NCBI RefSeq assembly: GCF_001182745.1
Contig: NZ_LN868938.1
Coordinates: 682,001 to 746,000, forward strand
DNA length: 64,000 nt
Reading direction: 5' to 3'
Source of the DNA: Nocardia farcinica
GTDB lineage: Bacteria; Actinomycetota; Actinomycetes; Mycobacteriales; Mycobacteriaceae
A program made the translations under genes and the position numbers. The notes under the pieces are model-generated. The model was not told the DNA's origin, did no database searches, and worked only from the letters and a program-made list of their open reading frames with translations. Below are positions 26,248 through 35,692 of the stretch, piece by piece. Numbering within the stretch: the first letter of the stretch is position 1; every line of letters starts with the position of its first letter.

Positions 26248-27015
26248 ATGGGCCACCCGTTCAAGGCCCCGCCGGCCTATGCGATCACCAGCGTGGACAA
26301 CGCGCTCCGGATCGCCGCGATGTTGCAGTTGGAGGGATCGCTGACGGTGTCGGAGGTGGCCGAGCGGATCGGCGTGGCCGCCTCGACCGCCCACCGGCTG
26401 CTGCGCATGCTGGTCTACCGGGACTTCGCGGTGCAGGACTCCGACCGTGCGTATCGGGTGGGTCCGTTGCTCGAGCTGGCCGCGCATTCCAGGTCGGCCG
26501 CCTCCCGGTTGCGCGCGGCCGCGCTGCCGGAGTTGCATCGGCTCGTCGACCAGCTGGGGGAGTCGGCGAATCTGGTGGTCCGCACCGCTGACACGGTGCG
26601 GTTCGTCGCCAGCGTGGAGTGCGCGCAGGCGCTGCGGGTGGGCAGTCGGGAGGGGATGGTCTTTCCGGCGCAGCGCACCTCGGGGGGTCTCGTCCTGCTC
26701 GCCGAGGTCGCCCCGTCCGAACTCGCGGCGCTCTACGCGCCCGAGCGCTTCGACGAGCGGCCGGAGCCGCCGCCCGATCTCGGGCAGTTGGCCGACGAGC
26801 TGGCGAAGATCCGCCGCAACGGCTTCGCCGTCAACGACGGCCGGTCGGAGCGCGGCGTCGTCGCGGTCGGCGTGGCGGTGCGGGACGGCAGTGGCACCGC
26901 GGTCGCGGCGCTGTCGGTGTCGATGCCCGCCGTCCGTTACGACAACCGATCGTTGCCGCGCTATGTGGCCGCGCTCCGGGCCGCGGCCGCGGGATTACGG
27001 CGCGAGCTGGGCTGA
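26248..27015 (+). CDS. IclR family regulator of the gentisate operon
   Basis: A 255-residue IclR protein: winged HTH at about residues 10-70 (SLTVSEVAERIGVAASTAHRLLRML) and an effector domain from about 85 onward. Its placement, divergent from gentisate 1,2-dioxygenase, matches GenR of Corynebacterium glutamicum, an IclR-type regulator of 3-hydroxybenzoate/gentisate use. Activation by 3-hydroxybenzoate or gentisate is inferred from that relationship. Confidence 0.9.
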   Translation: MGHPFKAPPAYAITSVDNALRIAAMLQLEGSLTVSEVAERIGVAASTAHRLLRMLVYRDFAVQDSDRAYRVGPLLELAAHSRSAASRLRAAALPELHRLVDQLGESANLVVRTADTVRFVASVECAQALRVGSREGMVFPAQRTSGGLVLLAEVAPSELAALYAPERFDERPEPPPDLGQLADELAKIRRNGFAVNDGRSERGVVAVGVAVRDGSGTAVAALSVSMPAVRYDNRSLPRYVAALRAAAAGLRRELG

Positions 27016-27021
27016 TCGCGG

Positions 27022-27693
27022 TCACGACCGGCCGCGACGCTCGGCGACGATGCGCTGACCCATGACGGTGAGCGCGTCGGCGAGCTGTTCGAGGCGGTTC
27101 GTGAGCCCGTGCGATCGGTCGGCTTGCCAGGCGATGAAGGCGCCGTCGAAGCCCGCCATGCCGAAATGGTCGAGTTCGTCGGCGACCATTTGCGCGATGT
27201 CGGCGCCTTCGATCAGGAAGGCCTGGGCGATCATGCGGTGGAAGTGCCTGCGGCCGTCGTGGCGGACCTGGTCGATCATCGCGCCCACCTCGGCGTCGGC
27301 GGCTTCGGTGCTCATCAGCAGCATCAGGTGCAGTCGCAGGAAATCCGCCTTCGTCACGAAGACCTCTTCGGTGCGCCGGAGGAACCAGCCGAGACGTTCG
27401 CGGACGGTGCCGCCCTCCGGCGGTGCGGCCTGCGCCTGTTCCATGGCGCGGAAGAACTCGTAGGCCCCGTGCGCCATCACGGCCGAGAGCAGGCCGCTCT
27501 TGGAGTGGAAGTGGTGGTAGATCGCGCTTTTGGGTAGACCGGTCGCCGCGCTCAGCACCGAGATGCTGGTCGCGGCGTACCCGCGTTCGGCCATCAACCG
27601 TGAGGCCGCGTCGAGGATCTCCGCCCGCGAACGACGCCCACGCCGGTTACCGGCGGGTCGTTCGAGCACGGCGCGTTCGTGAGCGGTGTCCAT
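27022..27693 (-). CDS. TetR family regulator divergent from mhpA-like gene
   Basis: A 223-residue TetR protein with HTH near residues 24-70 (RAEILDAASRLMAERGY ... LPKSAIYHHFHSKSGLL). The ATG at 27693 is preferred to the upstream extension, which has no TetR similarity. It is convergent with, and six bases from, the gentisate IclR gene and divergent from the MhpA-type hydroxylase across 160 bp containing a long palindrome; a repressor of the hydroxylase operon is likely. Confidence 0.88.
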   Translation of the reverse strand: MDTAHERAVLERPAGNRRGRRSRAEILDAASRLMAERGYAATSISVLSAATGLPKSAIYHHFHSKSGLLSAVMAHGAYEFFRAMEQAQAAPPEGGTVRERLGWFLRRTEEVFVTKADFLRLHLMLLMSTEAADAEVGAMIDQVRHDGRRHFHRMIAQAFLIEGADIAQMVADELDHFGMAGFDGAFIAWQADRSHGLTNRLEQLADALTVMGQRIVAERRGRS

Positions 27694-27809
27694 GTGCGTC
27701 AGCCTAGGAGGGCGGTGCGGGCGGGTGCGGAGGGCCGCGGCCGATTCTGGTGTGCAGAAACTCGTGGCCGTGTCGGCGGTCACATGTGAGTCTGGCTCCG
27801 AAGAATGGA

Positions 27810-27836
27810 ACGATCGGTACGAAAGTGGCCGATCGT
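27810..27836 (+). promoter_or_regulatory. Candidate TetR operator upstream of mhpA-like gene
   Basis: Inverted repeat ACGATCGG (27810-27817) / CCGATCGT (27829-27836), spacer 11 bp, ends 17 bp before the hydroxylase ATG (27854). A separate palindrome CACATGTG lies at 27781-27788. The position suits repression of the plus-strand operon by the divergent TetR. Confidence 0.6.
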
Positions 27837-27853
27837 CGACATCGGGAGACCCC

Positions 27854-29401
27854 ATGAGTCAGGATTTCGACGCCGACGTCGCGATCATCGGATACGGACC
27901 CTCCGGCGTGATCGCCGCTCTCACGCTCGCCCGGCAAGACGTGTCGGTCATGGCCTTCGAGCGCGACCGCGACATCTACCCGCGGGCTCGTGCCGTCACG
28001 GTCAACGACTGGACGATGCGCATCTTCCAGCACCTCGGCATCGATGAACGCATCGACAAGGTGATCGATCCGCAGCGGATGCTGCGCTGGGTCACCTACG
28101 ACGGCGAGGAGGTCATGCGGATCGAGCACCCGCCGAGCACCCTCGGCGCGGGGCGGCGCTTCTACAACATCTACCAGCCGACCATGGAGGCCGAACTACG
28201 CTCGGCCGCAGCCGAATACAGCGATCAGTTGACCGTGTGCTACGGCGCCGAGGTCACCGGTGTCGAGCAGGACGAGGACGGTGTGACGGTCACGGCCACC
28301 GATCCCGCCACCGGCCGCGCCCGCAGCTACCGCACCCGGTATGCGATCGGTGCCGACGGCGGTTCCTCGCGGACCCGAGGCTGGATCGGCGCGCGGCTCG
28401 ACGGCGACACCGCCGACACCCTGTGGATCGTCGTCGACTGCGCGGTGCGGCGCCGGTGGCCCGACCGTGACGTGCTCACCTTCTGGACCGACCGCAAGCG
28501 CCCGGTGGTCGACATCGCGCTCTCCGGCGGCAACCATCGCTGGGAACTGCCGCTCATGCACGGCGAGACCGAGGCGGATTTCCCCACCGACGCCGAGGTC
28601 TGGCCGCTGCTCGAGGCGATCGGGGTGACCGAGGACGATGTCGCCATCCACCGGTACGCGTTCTACCGCCATCACGTGCGGATGGCCGACACCTGGCGCA
28701 ACGGCCGCGTCTTCCTGGTGGGCGACGCCGCGCATCTGATGCCGCCGTGGGCGGGTGCGGGCATGCAGACCGGGATGCGCGACGCGCACAATCTGGGTTG
28801 GAAGCTCGGCCGGGTGCTGCGCGGTGTGCTGCCCGAGCAGTGGCTCGACACCTACGAAGCCGAGCGCCGACCCAATGCGGCGTTCTACACCGACCTCGCC
28901 GTGCAACTCGGCCGCGTCATCAAACAGGAAGCCACCCCCGCCGAGATCGAGGCGATGAACACGGTCCCAGAGGGTTTGGTGACACCCTACGAACCACCCC
29001 TGACCGCACCACCGACGCTGGCCGCCGGATGGCTCCGCGGCGAGATCGGCGACGCGAGCATCATCGGCCGCATGGTGCCCCAGCCGATCGTGGGGGACAC
29101 CGCGGGCCGGATGACCCGCCTCGACGATCTGCTCGGCGACGGCTTCGTCCTGCTCGGCGACGACACCGATCCCGCCACCGTCCTGACCACCGAGGACAAG
29201 GCGGGCTGGGACGCACTCGGCGCCCGCTACGTCGCCATCCGCCCGCGCACCGTGCACACCCGTGGGCCGGACGACCTCGTCGATCTCGACGACGTGCTGC
29301 GTCCCTGGCTCCAGCGGTACGGCGCCCGCGTCGTCGCCGTCCGGCCCGACCGCTTCGTCGCGGCCGACGACGTGCACGGCCTCACCGTCCCGTCGTGCTG
29401 A
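27854..29401 (+). CDS. mhpA: 3-(3-hydroxyphenyl)propionate hydroxylase-like FAD monooxygenase
   Basis: A 515-residue class A flavoprotein hydroxylase of the MhpA/PheA/RdmE type. FAD motif GYGPSG is at about residues 13-18, GADGGSSRTR near 172, and GDAAHLMPPWAGAGMQTGMRD near 290; the last 130 residues form the thioredoxin-like C-terminal domain. It should ortho-hydroxylate a phenylpropanoid-type phenol to a catechol. The assignment rests on the complete meta-cleavage pathway around it; related enzymes use resorcinols or hydroxyquinoline derivatives, so the natural substrate is inferred. Confidence 0.85.
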   Translation: MSQDFDADVAIIGYGPSGVIAALTLARQDVSVMAFERDRDIYPRARAVTVNDWTMRIFQHLGIDERIDKVIDPQRMLRWVTYDGEEVMRIEHPPSTLGAGRRFYNIYQPTMEAELRSAAAEYSDQLTVCYGAEVTGVEQDEDGVTVTATDPATGRARSYRTRYAIGADGGSSRTRGWIGARLDGDTADTLWIVVDCAVRRRWPDRDVLTFWTDRKRPVVDIALSGGNHRWELPLMHGETEADFPTDAEVWPLLEAIGVTEDDVAIHRYAFYRHHVRMADTWRNGRVFLVGDAAHLMPPWAGAGMQTGMRDAHNLGWKLGRVLRGVLPEQWLDTYEAERRPNAAFYTDLAVQLGRVIKQEATPAEIEAMNTVPEGLVTPYEPPLTAPPTLAAGWLRGEIGDASIIGRMVPQPIVGDTAGRMTRLDDLLGDGFVLLGDDTDPATVLTTEDKAGWDALGARYVAIRPRTVHTRGPDDLVDLDDVLRPWLQRYGARVVAVRPDRFVAADDVHGLTVPSC

Positions 29402-29449
29402 ACCCCCGTGCCGACACCCCGCGCTGACACCTACCGACAGGAGCTTCCG

Positions 29450-30394
29450 ATGTCCGGAGTGAAAGAACTCGCCTACGTCGTCTACGAGGCGAGCGACCTC
29501 GCCGCCTGGCGGCACTTCGCCTGCGATCTGCTCGGCATGCAGCTCGCCGAGGAGACGACCGACGCCCTCGTCCTGCGCACCGACGAACGGGCCTTCCGCT
29601 GGCGCATCGAGCGCGGCGCGGCGGACGATCTGCTGGTATCCGGCTACGAAGTCGATTCGGACGCCGCGCTCGATCGCCTCGTCGAGCGGCTGCGGGCGGC
29701 CGGTGCGCCGGTCGCCGAGGGCGATGCCGAACTGGCCGCCGCCCGCCGCGTCGACCGCATCGTGCTCACCGCCGACCCGATGGGCAACCACATCGAACTG
29801 GTGACCGGCTTCGCCGACGCGGCCACCCCGTTCCACTCCGCGGTGCTGCTCGGCTCGTTCGTCACCGGAACCGGCGGCGCCGGTCATCACGTGCTGCTCG
29901 CGCGCGGGGTGCCGCGCCCGGAGTACATGGCGTTCTACGAGGGCGTGCTGGGGTTCCGGGTCAGCGACACCATCGTCGAGGAACTCGCGCCCGGCGTGTA
30001 CGCGGATCTGATCTTCCTGCACTGCAATCCGCGCCACCACTCGGTCGCGTTCGGGGAGATGCCGCACCCGAAGCGAATTCACCACTTCATGCTCGAGGTC
30101 GACGACATCCGCGATGTGGGCATGGCCTACGACCGCTGTCTCGACGCCGCGCAGCCGTTCGAGATGACCTTGGGCATGCACCCCAACGACAACATGTTCA
30201 GCTTCTACGTCCGCACGCCGTCGGGGTTCAGCATCGAATACGGCTGGGGCGGGCTGCTGATCGACGACGCCACCTGGCAGGTGCGCACGCTCGACCGGCT
30301 GCACAGCTGGGGACACCGCGCCCCCGAAGTCGTCCACGAACTGCTCGGCCGCGCGCCGTCGACGAACATCCGCCACGAGGAGAGGGCCCACTGA
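29450..30394 (+). CDS. Type I extradiol catechol dioxygenase
   Basis: A 314-residue two-domain vicinal-oxygen-chelate enzyme of the BphC/HsaC/MhpB functional class. The Fe(II) ligands are visible as H146 or H147 (GAGHHVLL), H212 (RIHHFMLEVD) and E263 (SIEYGWGG), nearly the same numbers as H146/H210/E260 of BphC. Unlike E. coli MhpB, which is of the type II (LigB) fold, this is a VOC enzyme, as in Rhodococcus hpp systems. AGGAG precedes the ATG at 29450; the stop overlaps the next start. Confidence 0.92.
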   Translation: MSGVKELAYVVYEASDLAAWRHFACDLLGMQLAEETTDALVLRTDERAFRWRIERGAADDLLVSGYEVDSDAALDRLVERLRAAGAPVAEGDAELAAARRVDRIVLTADPMGNHIELVTGFADAATPFHSAVLLGSFVTGTGGAGHHVLLARGVPRPEYMAFYEGVLGFRVSDTIVEELAPGVYADLIFLHCNPRHHSVAFGEMPHPKRIHHFMLEVDDIRDVGMAYDRCLDAAQPFEMTLGMHPNDNMFSFYVRTPSGFSIEYGWGGLLIDDATWQVRTLDRLHSWGHRAPEVVHELLGRAPSTNIRHEERAH

Positions 30395-31245
30395 TGACGA
30401 TCACCCAGGAGTCGGCGGCCCGCACGGTCACCACCCGTGACTGGACGCTGCGGTATTACGAAGCCGGACCGGCCGATGCCCGGCCGATCGTGCTGCTGCA
30501 CGGCAGCGGTCCGGGGGCGACCGGCTGGTCCAACTTCGCCGGCAACATTCCCGCCCTGGCCGAACGCTTCCACGTCTACGCGGTCGACATGCCCGGCTGG
30601 GGCGAGTCCGACGCGGTCACCGTCGACCAGCTCGACCACCCCGCCGCGGCCGTGCAGTTCCTGGACGCGGTCGGCATCGAGCAGGCCGCCTTCGTCGGTA
30701 ATTCGATGGGCGGACACACCGCGCTGCGGCTGGCGATCGACCATCCCGAGCGGGTGAGCCATCTCGTCACGATGGGTCCGCCGATCGGGACGATGCCGAC
30801 GCTGTTCGGCGCGGGCGATGGCCCGTCGGAGGGGTTGAAGGTGCTGATCGCGGCCTATCGGGATCCCTCCCCGGAGAACATGCGCCGCCTGGTGGAGGTG
30901 ATGACCTTCGACAAGGCGCGCTTCGCCACCCCCGAGCTGGTCCGGGCCCGTTCCGACGCCGCGCTGGCGCGTCCCGAGCACCTGCGCAACTACGTGGCGG
31001 GTTTGCCCGCCGGTGCCCCGATTCCGCACTGGGTCGACCGGTCGAAGCTGGCCGACATCGCCGCGCCCACCCTGCTCATCCATGGCAAGGACGACCGCGT
31101 GGTGTCCTACGAGAACACCCTGTTCCTGCTGGCGCACATCCCCGACAGCCGGGCGGTGCTGCTCAATCGCTGCGGCCACTGGGCCATGATCGAACACGCC
31201 GCGGAGTTCAACCGGCTCGTCGCCGACTTCGTCTCCGGCAACTGA
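30394..31245 (+). CDS. mhpC: Meta-cleavage product C-C hydrolase (alpha/beta-hydrolase)
   Basis: A 283-residue alpha/beta hydrolase of the MhpC/BphD/HsaD family, hydrolysing the vinylogous 1,5-diketone ring-fission product. The oxyanion region LLHGSGPGATGWSNF, nucleophile S104 in GNSMGG, Asp in HGKDDRVV and His in RCGHWAMIEH are all present. The TGATG overlap with the dioxygenase gene implies coupling. A strong terminator follows. Confidence 0.92.
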   Translation: MTITQESAARTVTTRDWTLRYYEAGPADARPIVLLHGSGPGATGWSNFAGNIPALAERFHVYAVDMPGWGESDAVTVDQLDHPAAAVQFLDAVGIEQAAFVGNSMGGHTALRLAIDHPERVSHLVTMGPPIGTMPTLFGAGDGPSEGLKVLIAAYRDPSPENMRRLVEVMTFDKARFATPELVRARSDAALARPEHLRNYVAGLPAGAPIPHWVDRSKLADIAAPTLLIHGKDDRVVSYENTLFLLAHIPDSRAVLLNRCGHWAMIEHAAEFNRLVADFVSGN

Positions 31246-31340
31246 ACATTCGCCATCCGCGGCTCGCGGGGCGCCTCGATGCGCCTCGCGAGCCGACGGG
31301 TGTGCCGCTTGTTCGCCCGCACCGGTATCGGCGCCCGACA

Positions 31341-31382
31341 CGCCGGGGCCCACCGCGAATTCGCGGTGGGCCCCGGCGTTTT
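31341..31382. terminator. Strong rho-independent terminator, probably bidirectional
   Basis: A 38-base perfect palindrome (31341-31378; left arm begins CGCCGGGGCCCACCGCGAA) is followed on the plus strand by TTTT (31379-31382). It lies between the convergent mhpC-like and mhpE-like genes and is the clearest intrinsic terminator in the window. Confidence 0.9.
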
Positions 31383-31387
31383 CGGTC

Positions 31388-32404
31388 TCAGGCGGTGGTG
31401 CCGGCCAGCAGGTCGAGGGCGATGTCGACGATGAGGTCTTCCTGGCCGCCGACCAACCCGCGGCGGCCGACTTCGAGCAGGATGGTGCGGGTGTCCAGTC
31501 CGTAGCGTCGGGCCGCGGCTTCGGCGTGCCGCAGGAACGACGAGTACACCCCGGCGTAGCCGAGGGTCAGGGTTTCGCGGTCCACCCGCACCGGCCGGTC
31601 CTGCAGCGGGCGCACCAGGTCGTCGGCGGCGTCCTGCAGGGCGAACAGATCGCAGGAGTGTTTCCAGCCGTACAGGTCGGCGACGGCGACGAACGGTTCG
31701 ATCGGGCAGTTGCCCGCTCCCGCACCGTGCCCGGCCAGCGAGGCGTCGACGCGGGTGACGCCCTCCTCGACGGCGACCACCGAATTCGCGACGGCCAGCG
31801 ACAGGTTCTCGTGGGCGTGGATGCCGATCTCGGTGGCGGGATCGAGGACGCGTCGGTAGGCGCGCACCCGGTCGCGGACGCCGTCCATGGTCAGCCGTCC
31901 GCCGGAATCGGTGACGTAGACGCAGTGCGCGCCATAGCTTTCCATCAGCTCGGCCTGTTCGGCGAGCTGCTCGGCCTCGGCCATGTGCGACATCATCAAG
32001 AATCCGGAGACGTCCATGCCGAGCTCGCGGGCGGTGGCGATGTGCTGGGCGGAGACGTCGGCTTCGGTGCAGTGCGTGGCGATACGCACCGACCGCACGC
32101 CGAGCCGGTAGGCCTGTTCGAGGTGGGCGATGGTGCCGATGCCGGGCAGGAGCAGGGTGGTCAACCGGGCGTGGGTCAGGTTGTCGGCCGCGGCCTCGAT
32201 CCATTCCCAGTCGGTGTTGCTGCCGGGGCCGTAGTTGAGGCTGCCGCCGGCGAGCCCGTCACCGTGGGCGACCTCGATGGCGTCCACGCCGGCCGCGTCG
32301 AGCGCGGCCACGATGCGGCCCACGTCCTCGGGGGTGATGCGGTGGCGGACGGCGTGCATGCCGTCGCGGAGGGTGACGTCCTGGATGAACAGTCGGGTGG
32401 TCAT
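31388..32404 (-). CDS. mhpE: 4-hydroxy-2-oxovalerate aldolase
   Basis: A 338-residue HMGL-like TIM-barrel aldolase that splits 4-hydroxy-2-oxovalerate into pyruvate and acetaldehyde. The N-terminal [13 protein letters not shown] motif, the metal-binding HAHEN motif near residue 200, and [10 protein letters not shown] are typical. It works as a channeling complex with the acylating acetaldehyde dehydrogenase, whose stop overlaps this ATG by four bases. Last gene of the minus-strand half of the pathway. Confidence 0.95.
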   Translation of the reverse strand: MTTRLFIQDVTLRDGMHAVRHRITPEDVGRIVAALDAAGVDAIEVAHGDGLAGGSLNYGPGSNTDWEWIEAAADNLTHARLTTLLLPGIGTIAHLEQAYRLGVRSVRIATHCTEADVSAQHIATARELGMDVSGFLMMSHMAEAEQLAEQAELMESYGAHCVYVTDSGGRLTMDGVRDRVRAYRRVLDPATEIGIHAHENLSLAVANSVVAVEEGVTRVDASLAGHGAGAGNCPIEPFVAVADLYGWKHSCDLFALQDAADDLVRPLQDRPVRVDRETLTLGYAGVYSSFLRHAEAAARRYGLDTRTILLEVGRRGLVGGQEDLIVDIALDLLAGTTA

Positions 32405-33378
32405 CGGGTGGCTCCCTGGTCGGCCGGTGCGGCGGTGACGGTCGCGGCGATCGATTCGGCGTATCGCAGCGCCGCGGAGGTCATGATGTCGAGGTTTCCG
32501 GCGTAGGCGGGCAGGTAGTGGGCCGCGCCTTCCACTTCGAGGAACACACTGACCTGGTGGGTGGGCGCGGGTCCGCCGTCGGCGGCGAGGGTGTGCACGG
32601 GCTGGTCGGGCGGGATCTCGGTGATCTGGATCTGTTGCTTGAGCCGGTAGCCGGGGACGTAGCCGGCGACGCGGGCGACCATCTCCTCGATGGACTCGCG
32701 GATCGCGCTCCTGGTGGCGGGATCGGGGGCGGTGGCCAAGCACAGCACGGTGTCGCGCATGATCAGCGGCGGTTCGGCCGGGTTGAGGATGATGATCGCC
32801 TTGCCGCGGCGGGCGCCGCCCACGGTTTCGACGGCGTGCGCGGTGGTTTCGGTGAACTCGTCGATGTTGGCCCGCGTGCCCGGTCCGGCCGATTTCGAGG
32901 CGATGGAGGCGACGATCTCGGCGTAGGCCACCGGCGCCACGCGCGAGACCGCGGCGACGATCGGGATGGTGGCCTGCCCGCCGCAGGTGACCATGTTGAC
33001 GTTGGGGGCATCCCGGTGTTCGTCCACATTGATCGCGGGCACGACGAACGGGCCGAGCGCCGCGGGGGTGAGGTCGATGAGACGTTTACCCAGCGGTTGC
33101 AGGAGGGCCGCGTTCACGGCGTGAGCCCTGGCCGAGGTGGCGTCGAAGATCACCTCGATGTCGGCGAAGCCCGGCAGTGCCAGCAGGCCCTCGACGCCGT
33201 CGGAGGTGGTGGGCACGCCAAGCCGCCGGGCGCGGGCGAGGCCGTCGGAGTCGGGGTCGATGCCGACCATCGCGCCCATCTCCAGAACGCGCGAGTGCCG
33301 GATGACCTTGATCATCAGATCGGTGCCGATGTTGCCCGAGCCGATGACCGCGACTTTCACGGTGGTGGGGTCGCTCAC
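32401..33378 (-). CDS. mhpF: Acetaldehyde dehydrogenase (acylating)
   Basis: A 325-residue MhpF/DmpF-type enzyme converting acetaldehyde, NAD+ and CoA to acetyl-CoA. The Rossmann motif GSGNIGTDL is at the N-terminus and the catalytic Cys lies in [12 protein letters not shown]. The GTG at 33378 was chosen because AGGAG is eight bases upstream; a GTG at 33387 abuts that ribosome binding site and overlaps the preceding stop. Partner of the aldolase encoded next. Confidence 0.94.
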   Translation of the reverse strand: MSDPTTVKVAVIGSGNIGTDLMIKVIRHSRVLEMGAMVGIDPDSDGLARARRLGVPTTSDGVEGLLALPGFADIEVIFDATSARAHAVNAALLQPLGKRLIDLTPAALGPFVVPAINVDEHRDAPNVNMVTCGGQATIPIVAAVSRVAPVAYAEIVASIASKSAGPGTRANIDEFTETTAHAVETVGGARRGKAIIILNPAEPPLIMRDTVLCLATAPDPATRSAIRESIEEMVARVAGYVPGYRLKQQIQITEIPPDQPVHTLAADGGPAPTHQVSVFLEVEGAAHYLPAYAGNLDIMTSAALRYAESIAATVTAAPADQGATR

Positions 33379-33383
33379 GTGGT

Positions 33384-34196
33384 TCACTCCTGTGCGAAGC
33401 GGGCGGTCACCGAGCCGAGGCCGGTGATGTGGGCGGTGACGGTGGCCGGGGCGGTGATCGCCGCCATCGGACCCAGGGCACCGGACAGGATCACCTGACC
33501 GGCGCGCAGCGGCTGGCCGAACTCGCGGGCGGTGCGGGCCAGCCAGGTCAGGGCGTGCAACGGGTCGCCGAGACAGGCGGCGCCGGTGCCGGTGGACACC
33601 TCGACGCCGTCGATCGACATGGTCATCTGCGCCGCCACCGGCTCGAACTCGGCGAGGCTCAGCTGCCGGGAGCCGAGGACGAACAGTCCGCTGGAGCCGT
33701 TGTCGGCGACCGTGTCGCCGAAGGTGATGTCCCAGTCGGCGATTCGGCTGTCGACGATCTCGAGCGCGGCCACGGCGTGGTCGACGGCGGCGCGCACCTG
33801 CGCGTGATCGAGGGCACCGTCGGTCAGGTCATGGGCCAGGACGAACGCGATCTCGGCTTCGGCCTTGGGTTGCAGCAGGCGGTCGGCGGGGATCGGGGTG
33901 TCCTGCTCGAACCGCATGTCGTCGAACAGGACACCGAAATCGGGCTGGTCGACACCGAGCTGCTGCTGGACCGCCGGGGAGGTCAGGCCGATCTTGCGGC
34001 CGACGATCCTGGCGCCGGCCGCGAGCCGTTCGGCCGTCGCTCGTTCCTGCACCGCGTAGGCGGCCCGCACGTCGTCGGTGCCGATCAGGTCGCGCACCGG
34101 CGCGCAGGGGACGCGGGTGCGGGCGGCGGTGGCGAGCCGTTCGGCGGCGGCGGTCGTCGCCGCGACGGTTCGTTCATCGAGTTGCGAGGGTGGCAT
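33384..34196 (-). CDS. mhpD: 2-keto-4-pentenoate hydratase
   Basis: A 270-residue FAH-superfamily hydratase adding water to 2-hydroxypenta-2,4-dienoate to give 4-hydroxy-2-oxovalerate. [16 protein letters not shown], the metal-binding acidic pair in [10 protein letters not shown] and the C-terminal SGALGPM are typical. First gene of the minus-strand D-F-E operon, divergent from an IclR gene. Its ribosome binding site is weak (GGGGAC). Confidence 0.93.
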   Translation of the reverse strand: MPPSQLDERTVAATTAAAERLATAARTRVPCAPVRDLIGTDDVRAAYAVQERATAERLAAGARIVGRKIGLTSPAVQQQLGVDQPDFGVLFDDMRFEQDTPIPADRLLQPKAEAEIAFVLAHDLTDGALDHAQVRAAVDHAVAALEIVDSRIADWDITFGDTVADNGSSGLFVLGSRQLSLAEFEPVAAQMTMSIDGVEVSTGTGAACLGDPLHALTWLARTAREFGQPLRAGQVILSGALGPMAAITAPATVTAHITGLGSVTARFAQE

Positions 34197-34229
34197 TCGT
34201 TGTCCCCGGGTCGTCACGAAATGGTCGTT

Positions 34230-34287
34230 TGCCACTGTTCCGCCGCGCCGGAGTGGCAGGCCAGCATTTCGTTCCGCTGACCGGAAC
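34230..34287. promoter_or_regulatory. IclR-type operators between mhpD-like and iclR genes
   Basis: A perfect GTTCCG-CTGAC-CGGAAC palindrome (34271-34287) lies 22 bp before the IclR GTG, and an inverted repeat TGCCACT-N15-AGTGGCA (34230-34258) lies nearer the hydratase gene. The first has the geometry and TTCCG/CGGAA arms seen in known IclR-family operators. Each could serve one of the divergent promoters. Confidence 0.68.
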
Positions 34288-34309
34288 GCGGCGGGGTAGG
34301 CTCGGTCGG

Positions 34310-35122
34310 GTGAGCGAGGCCGGAGAACGAGTGGACGGGCCGGACGCGCCCGGGCGCACCGGGGTCGCGCCGACCGTGTTGGGCAAGGTGATGGCCGTGC
34401 TCGAGGCGTTCTCGATCGATGACGGCGTGCTGAGCCTGGCCGAGATCGCCCGGCGCACCGGGCTCGCCAAGGGCACCCTGCACCGCATTCTCGCGGACCT
34501 GGTTGCCGTGCGGCTGCTGGAGCGCACCGGCCGCGGCTACCGGCTGGGCGGGTACCTGTTCGAGCTCGGCATGCGCGCGTCGGTGGAACGCAGCCTGCTC
34601 GAGGTCGCGATTCCGTTTCTCGAGGACCTGAACGCCCGCGTCAACGAGACCGTGCATCTGGGCGTCCTCGACGGGACCGACGTGGTCTACCTGACCAAGA
34701 TCGGTGGTCGTCGCCAGGCCAGCGCGCCGTCCCGGATCGGCGGCCGCATGCCCGCGCACTGCACCGCGATCGGAAAAACGCTGCTGGCCAACGCCGACCG
34801 GGCGCTGCGCGACCGGGTGGTGACCGGTCCGTTGGTCGCCCAGACCCCGCGGACGATCGTGCAGCCGGGCACCCTGCGCAGGCACCTCGACCGGATCGCG
34901 GCCGAGGGGGTGGCCTACGAATACGAGGAATCGGCGCCGGGGCTGGTGTGCGTGGCGGCCCCGGTGCGGGAGGCCGACCGGGTGGTGGCGGCGATCAGTA
35001 TCGCGGGCGCCTCGCACCGATTCCACCCGGAGAGCCATGTCGCCGCGGTCCGGGCGGCCGCCGACGGAATCGGTGCCACCCTGACCCGGCGTGCGCGGAT
35101 GGCGTTGCGGGACACGCGGTGA
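34310..35122 (+). CDS. IclR family regulator of the meta-cleavage pathway
   Basis: A 270-residue IclR protein with winged HTH at about residues 24-80 (LSLAEIARRTGLAKGTLHRIL) followed by the effector-binding domain (GRMPAHCTAIGKTLLA is characteristic). The GTG at 34310 gives a normal-length N-terminus; the open frame upstream runs through the operator region. Position and family match MhpR/HppR-type activators, which respond to hydroxyphenylpropionates. Confidence 0.88.
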   Translation: MSEAGERVDGPDAPGRTGVAPTVLGKVMAVLEAFSIDDGVLSLAEIARRTGLAKGTLHRILADLVAVRLLERTGRGYRLGGYLFELGMRASVERSLLEVAIPFLEDLNARVNETVHLGVLDGTDVVYLTKIGGRRQASAPSRIGGRMPAHCTAIGKTLLANADRALRDRVVTGPLVAQTPRTIVQPGTLRRHLDRIAAEGVAYEYEESAPGLVCVAAPVREADRVVAAISIAGASHRFHPESHVAAVRAAADGIGATLTRRARMALRDTR

Positions 35123-35156
35123 CGGGCGGTCCCCGGCGCTGGTGGGTGCCGCTCGA

Positions 35157-35528
35157 TCAGTCCGCGGGCCAGGGAACGGTCGCCTGGAGCACCGCTTCCT
35201 CGAGCGCCTCGGTGCGCCAGGCGGTGACCTGCGGGTATTCGGGGTCGGCGACCATGCGGGAGAACGCCTCGCGGGAGGGGTAGCGCACGATCAGCACCGC
35301 GTCCCAGCTCTGCCCCTCCTCGGCGACCAGCACGCTCGACCCGTCGCCGGCATACAGCACCTCGGCGCCGTAGCGGGGCAGGAACGTCTCGCGCAGCGCG
35401 TCGGCGTAGCGGGCGTAGCTCTCCCGCCCGCCCTCGGCGAAGCGCAGCAGGTTCAGCATGACCACCGGACCACCGGGGTCCTCGGCGAGGTAGCGCTTGA
35501 TGTCTCTGCCGCGGGGATCGACTGCCAT
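35157..35528 (-). CDS. DUF1330 domain protein
   Basis: A 123-residue protein of the DUF1330 dimeric alpha-beta barrel family. Typical elements are PVVMLNLLRF, the central GDGSSVLVAEEGQSWD and YPSREAFSRMVADPEY. The fold is shared with small ring-modifying or ligand-binding proteins, but no reaction is established for the family. The upstream extension of the frame was discarded because it lies outside the domain. It is convergent with the IclR gene (34 bp apart) and has no evident Shine-Dalgarno sequence. Confidence 0.83.
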   Translation of the reverse strand: MAVDPRGRDIKRYLAEDPGGPVVMLNLLRFAEGGRESYARYADALRETFLPRYGAEVLYAGDGSSVLVAEEGQSWDAVLIVRYPSREAFSRMVADPEYPQVTAWRTEALEEAVLQATVPWPAD

Positions 35529-35692
35529 GGGCCCGAGTCTGGCACACCCGTAGCCCGGCAGCGGGCCAGACGCCGTGCACGGCGATGCGGAATCGTTGTC
35601 GACGGTGGCCGCTCGAAGTCGCGCTCGGTGCGTCCACCGGGACGTGTGGCCTGTGCCGTGCGGCGTGCGAAAGCCGGAGTCCGCGAAGGGGT

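Noticed and set aside
28196..30391. 731-residue minus-strand frame
   Set aside because: Antisense to the mhpA-like hydroxylase and dioxygenase genes, which have full catalytic motifs; no domain in the minus-strand product.
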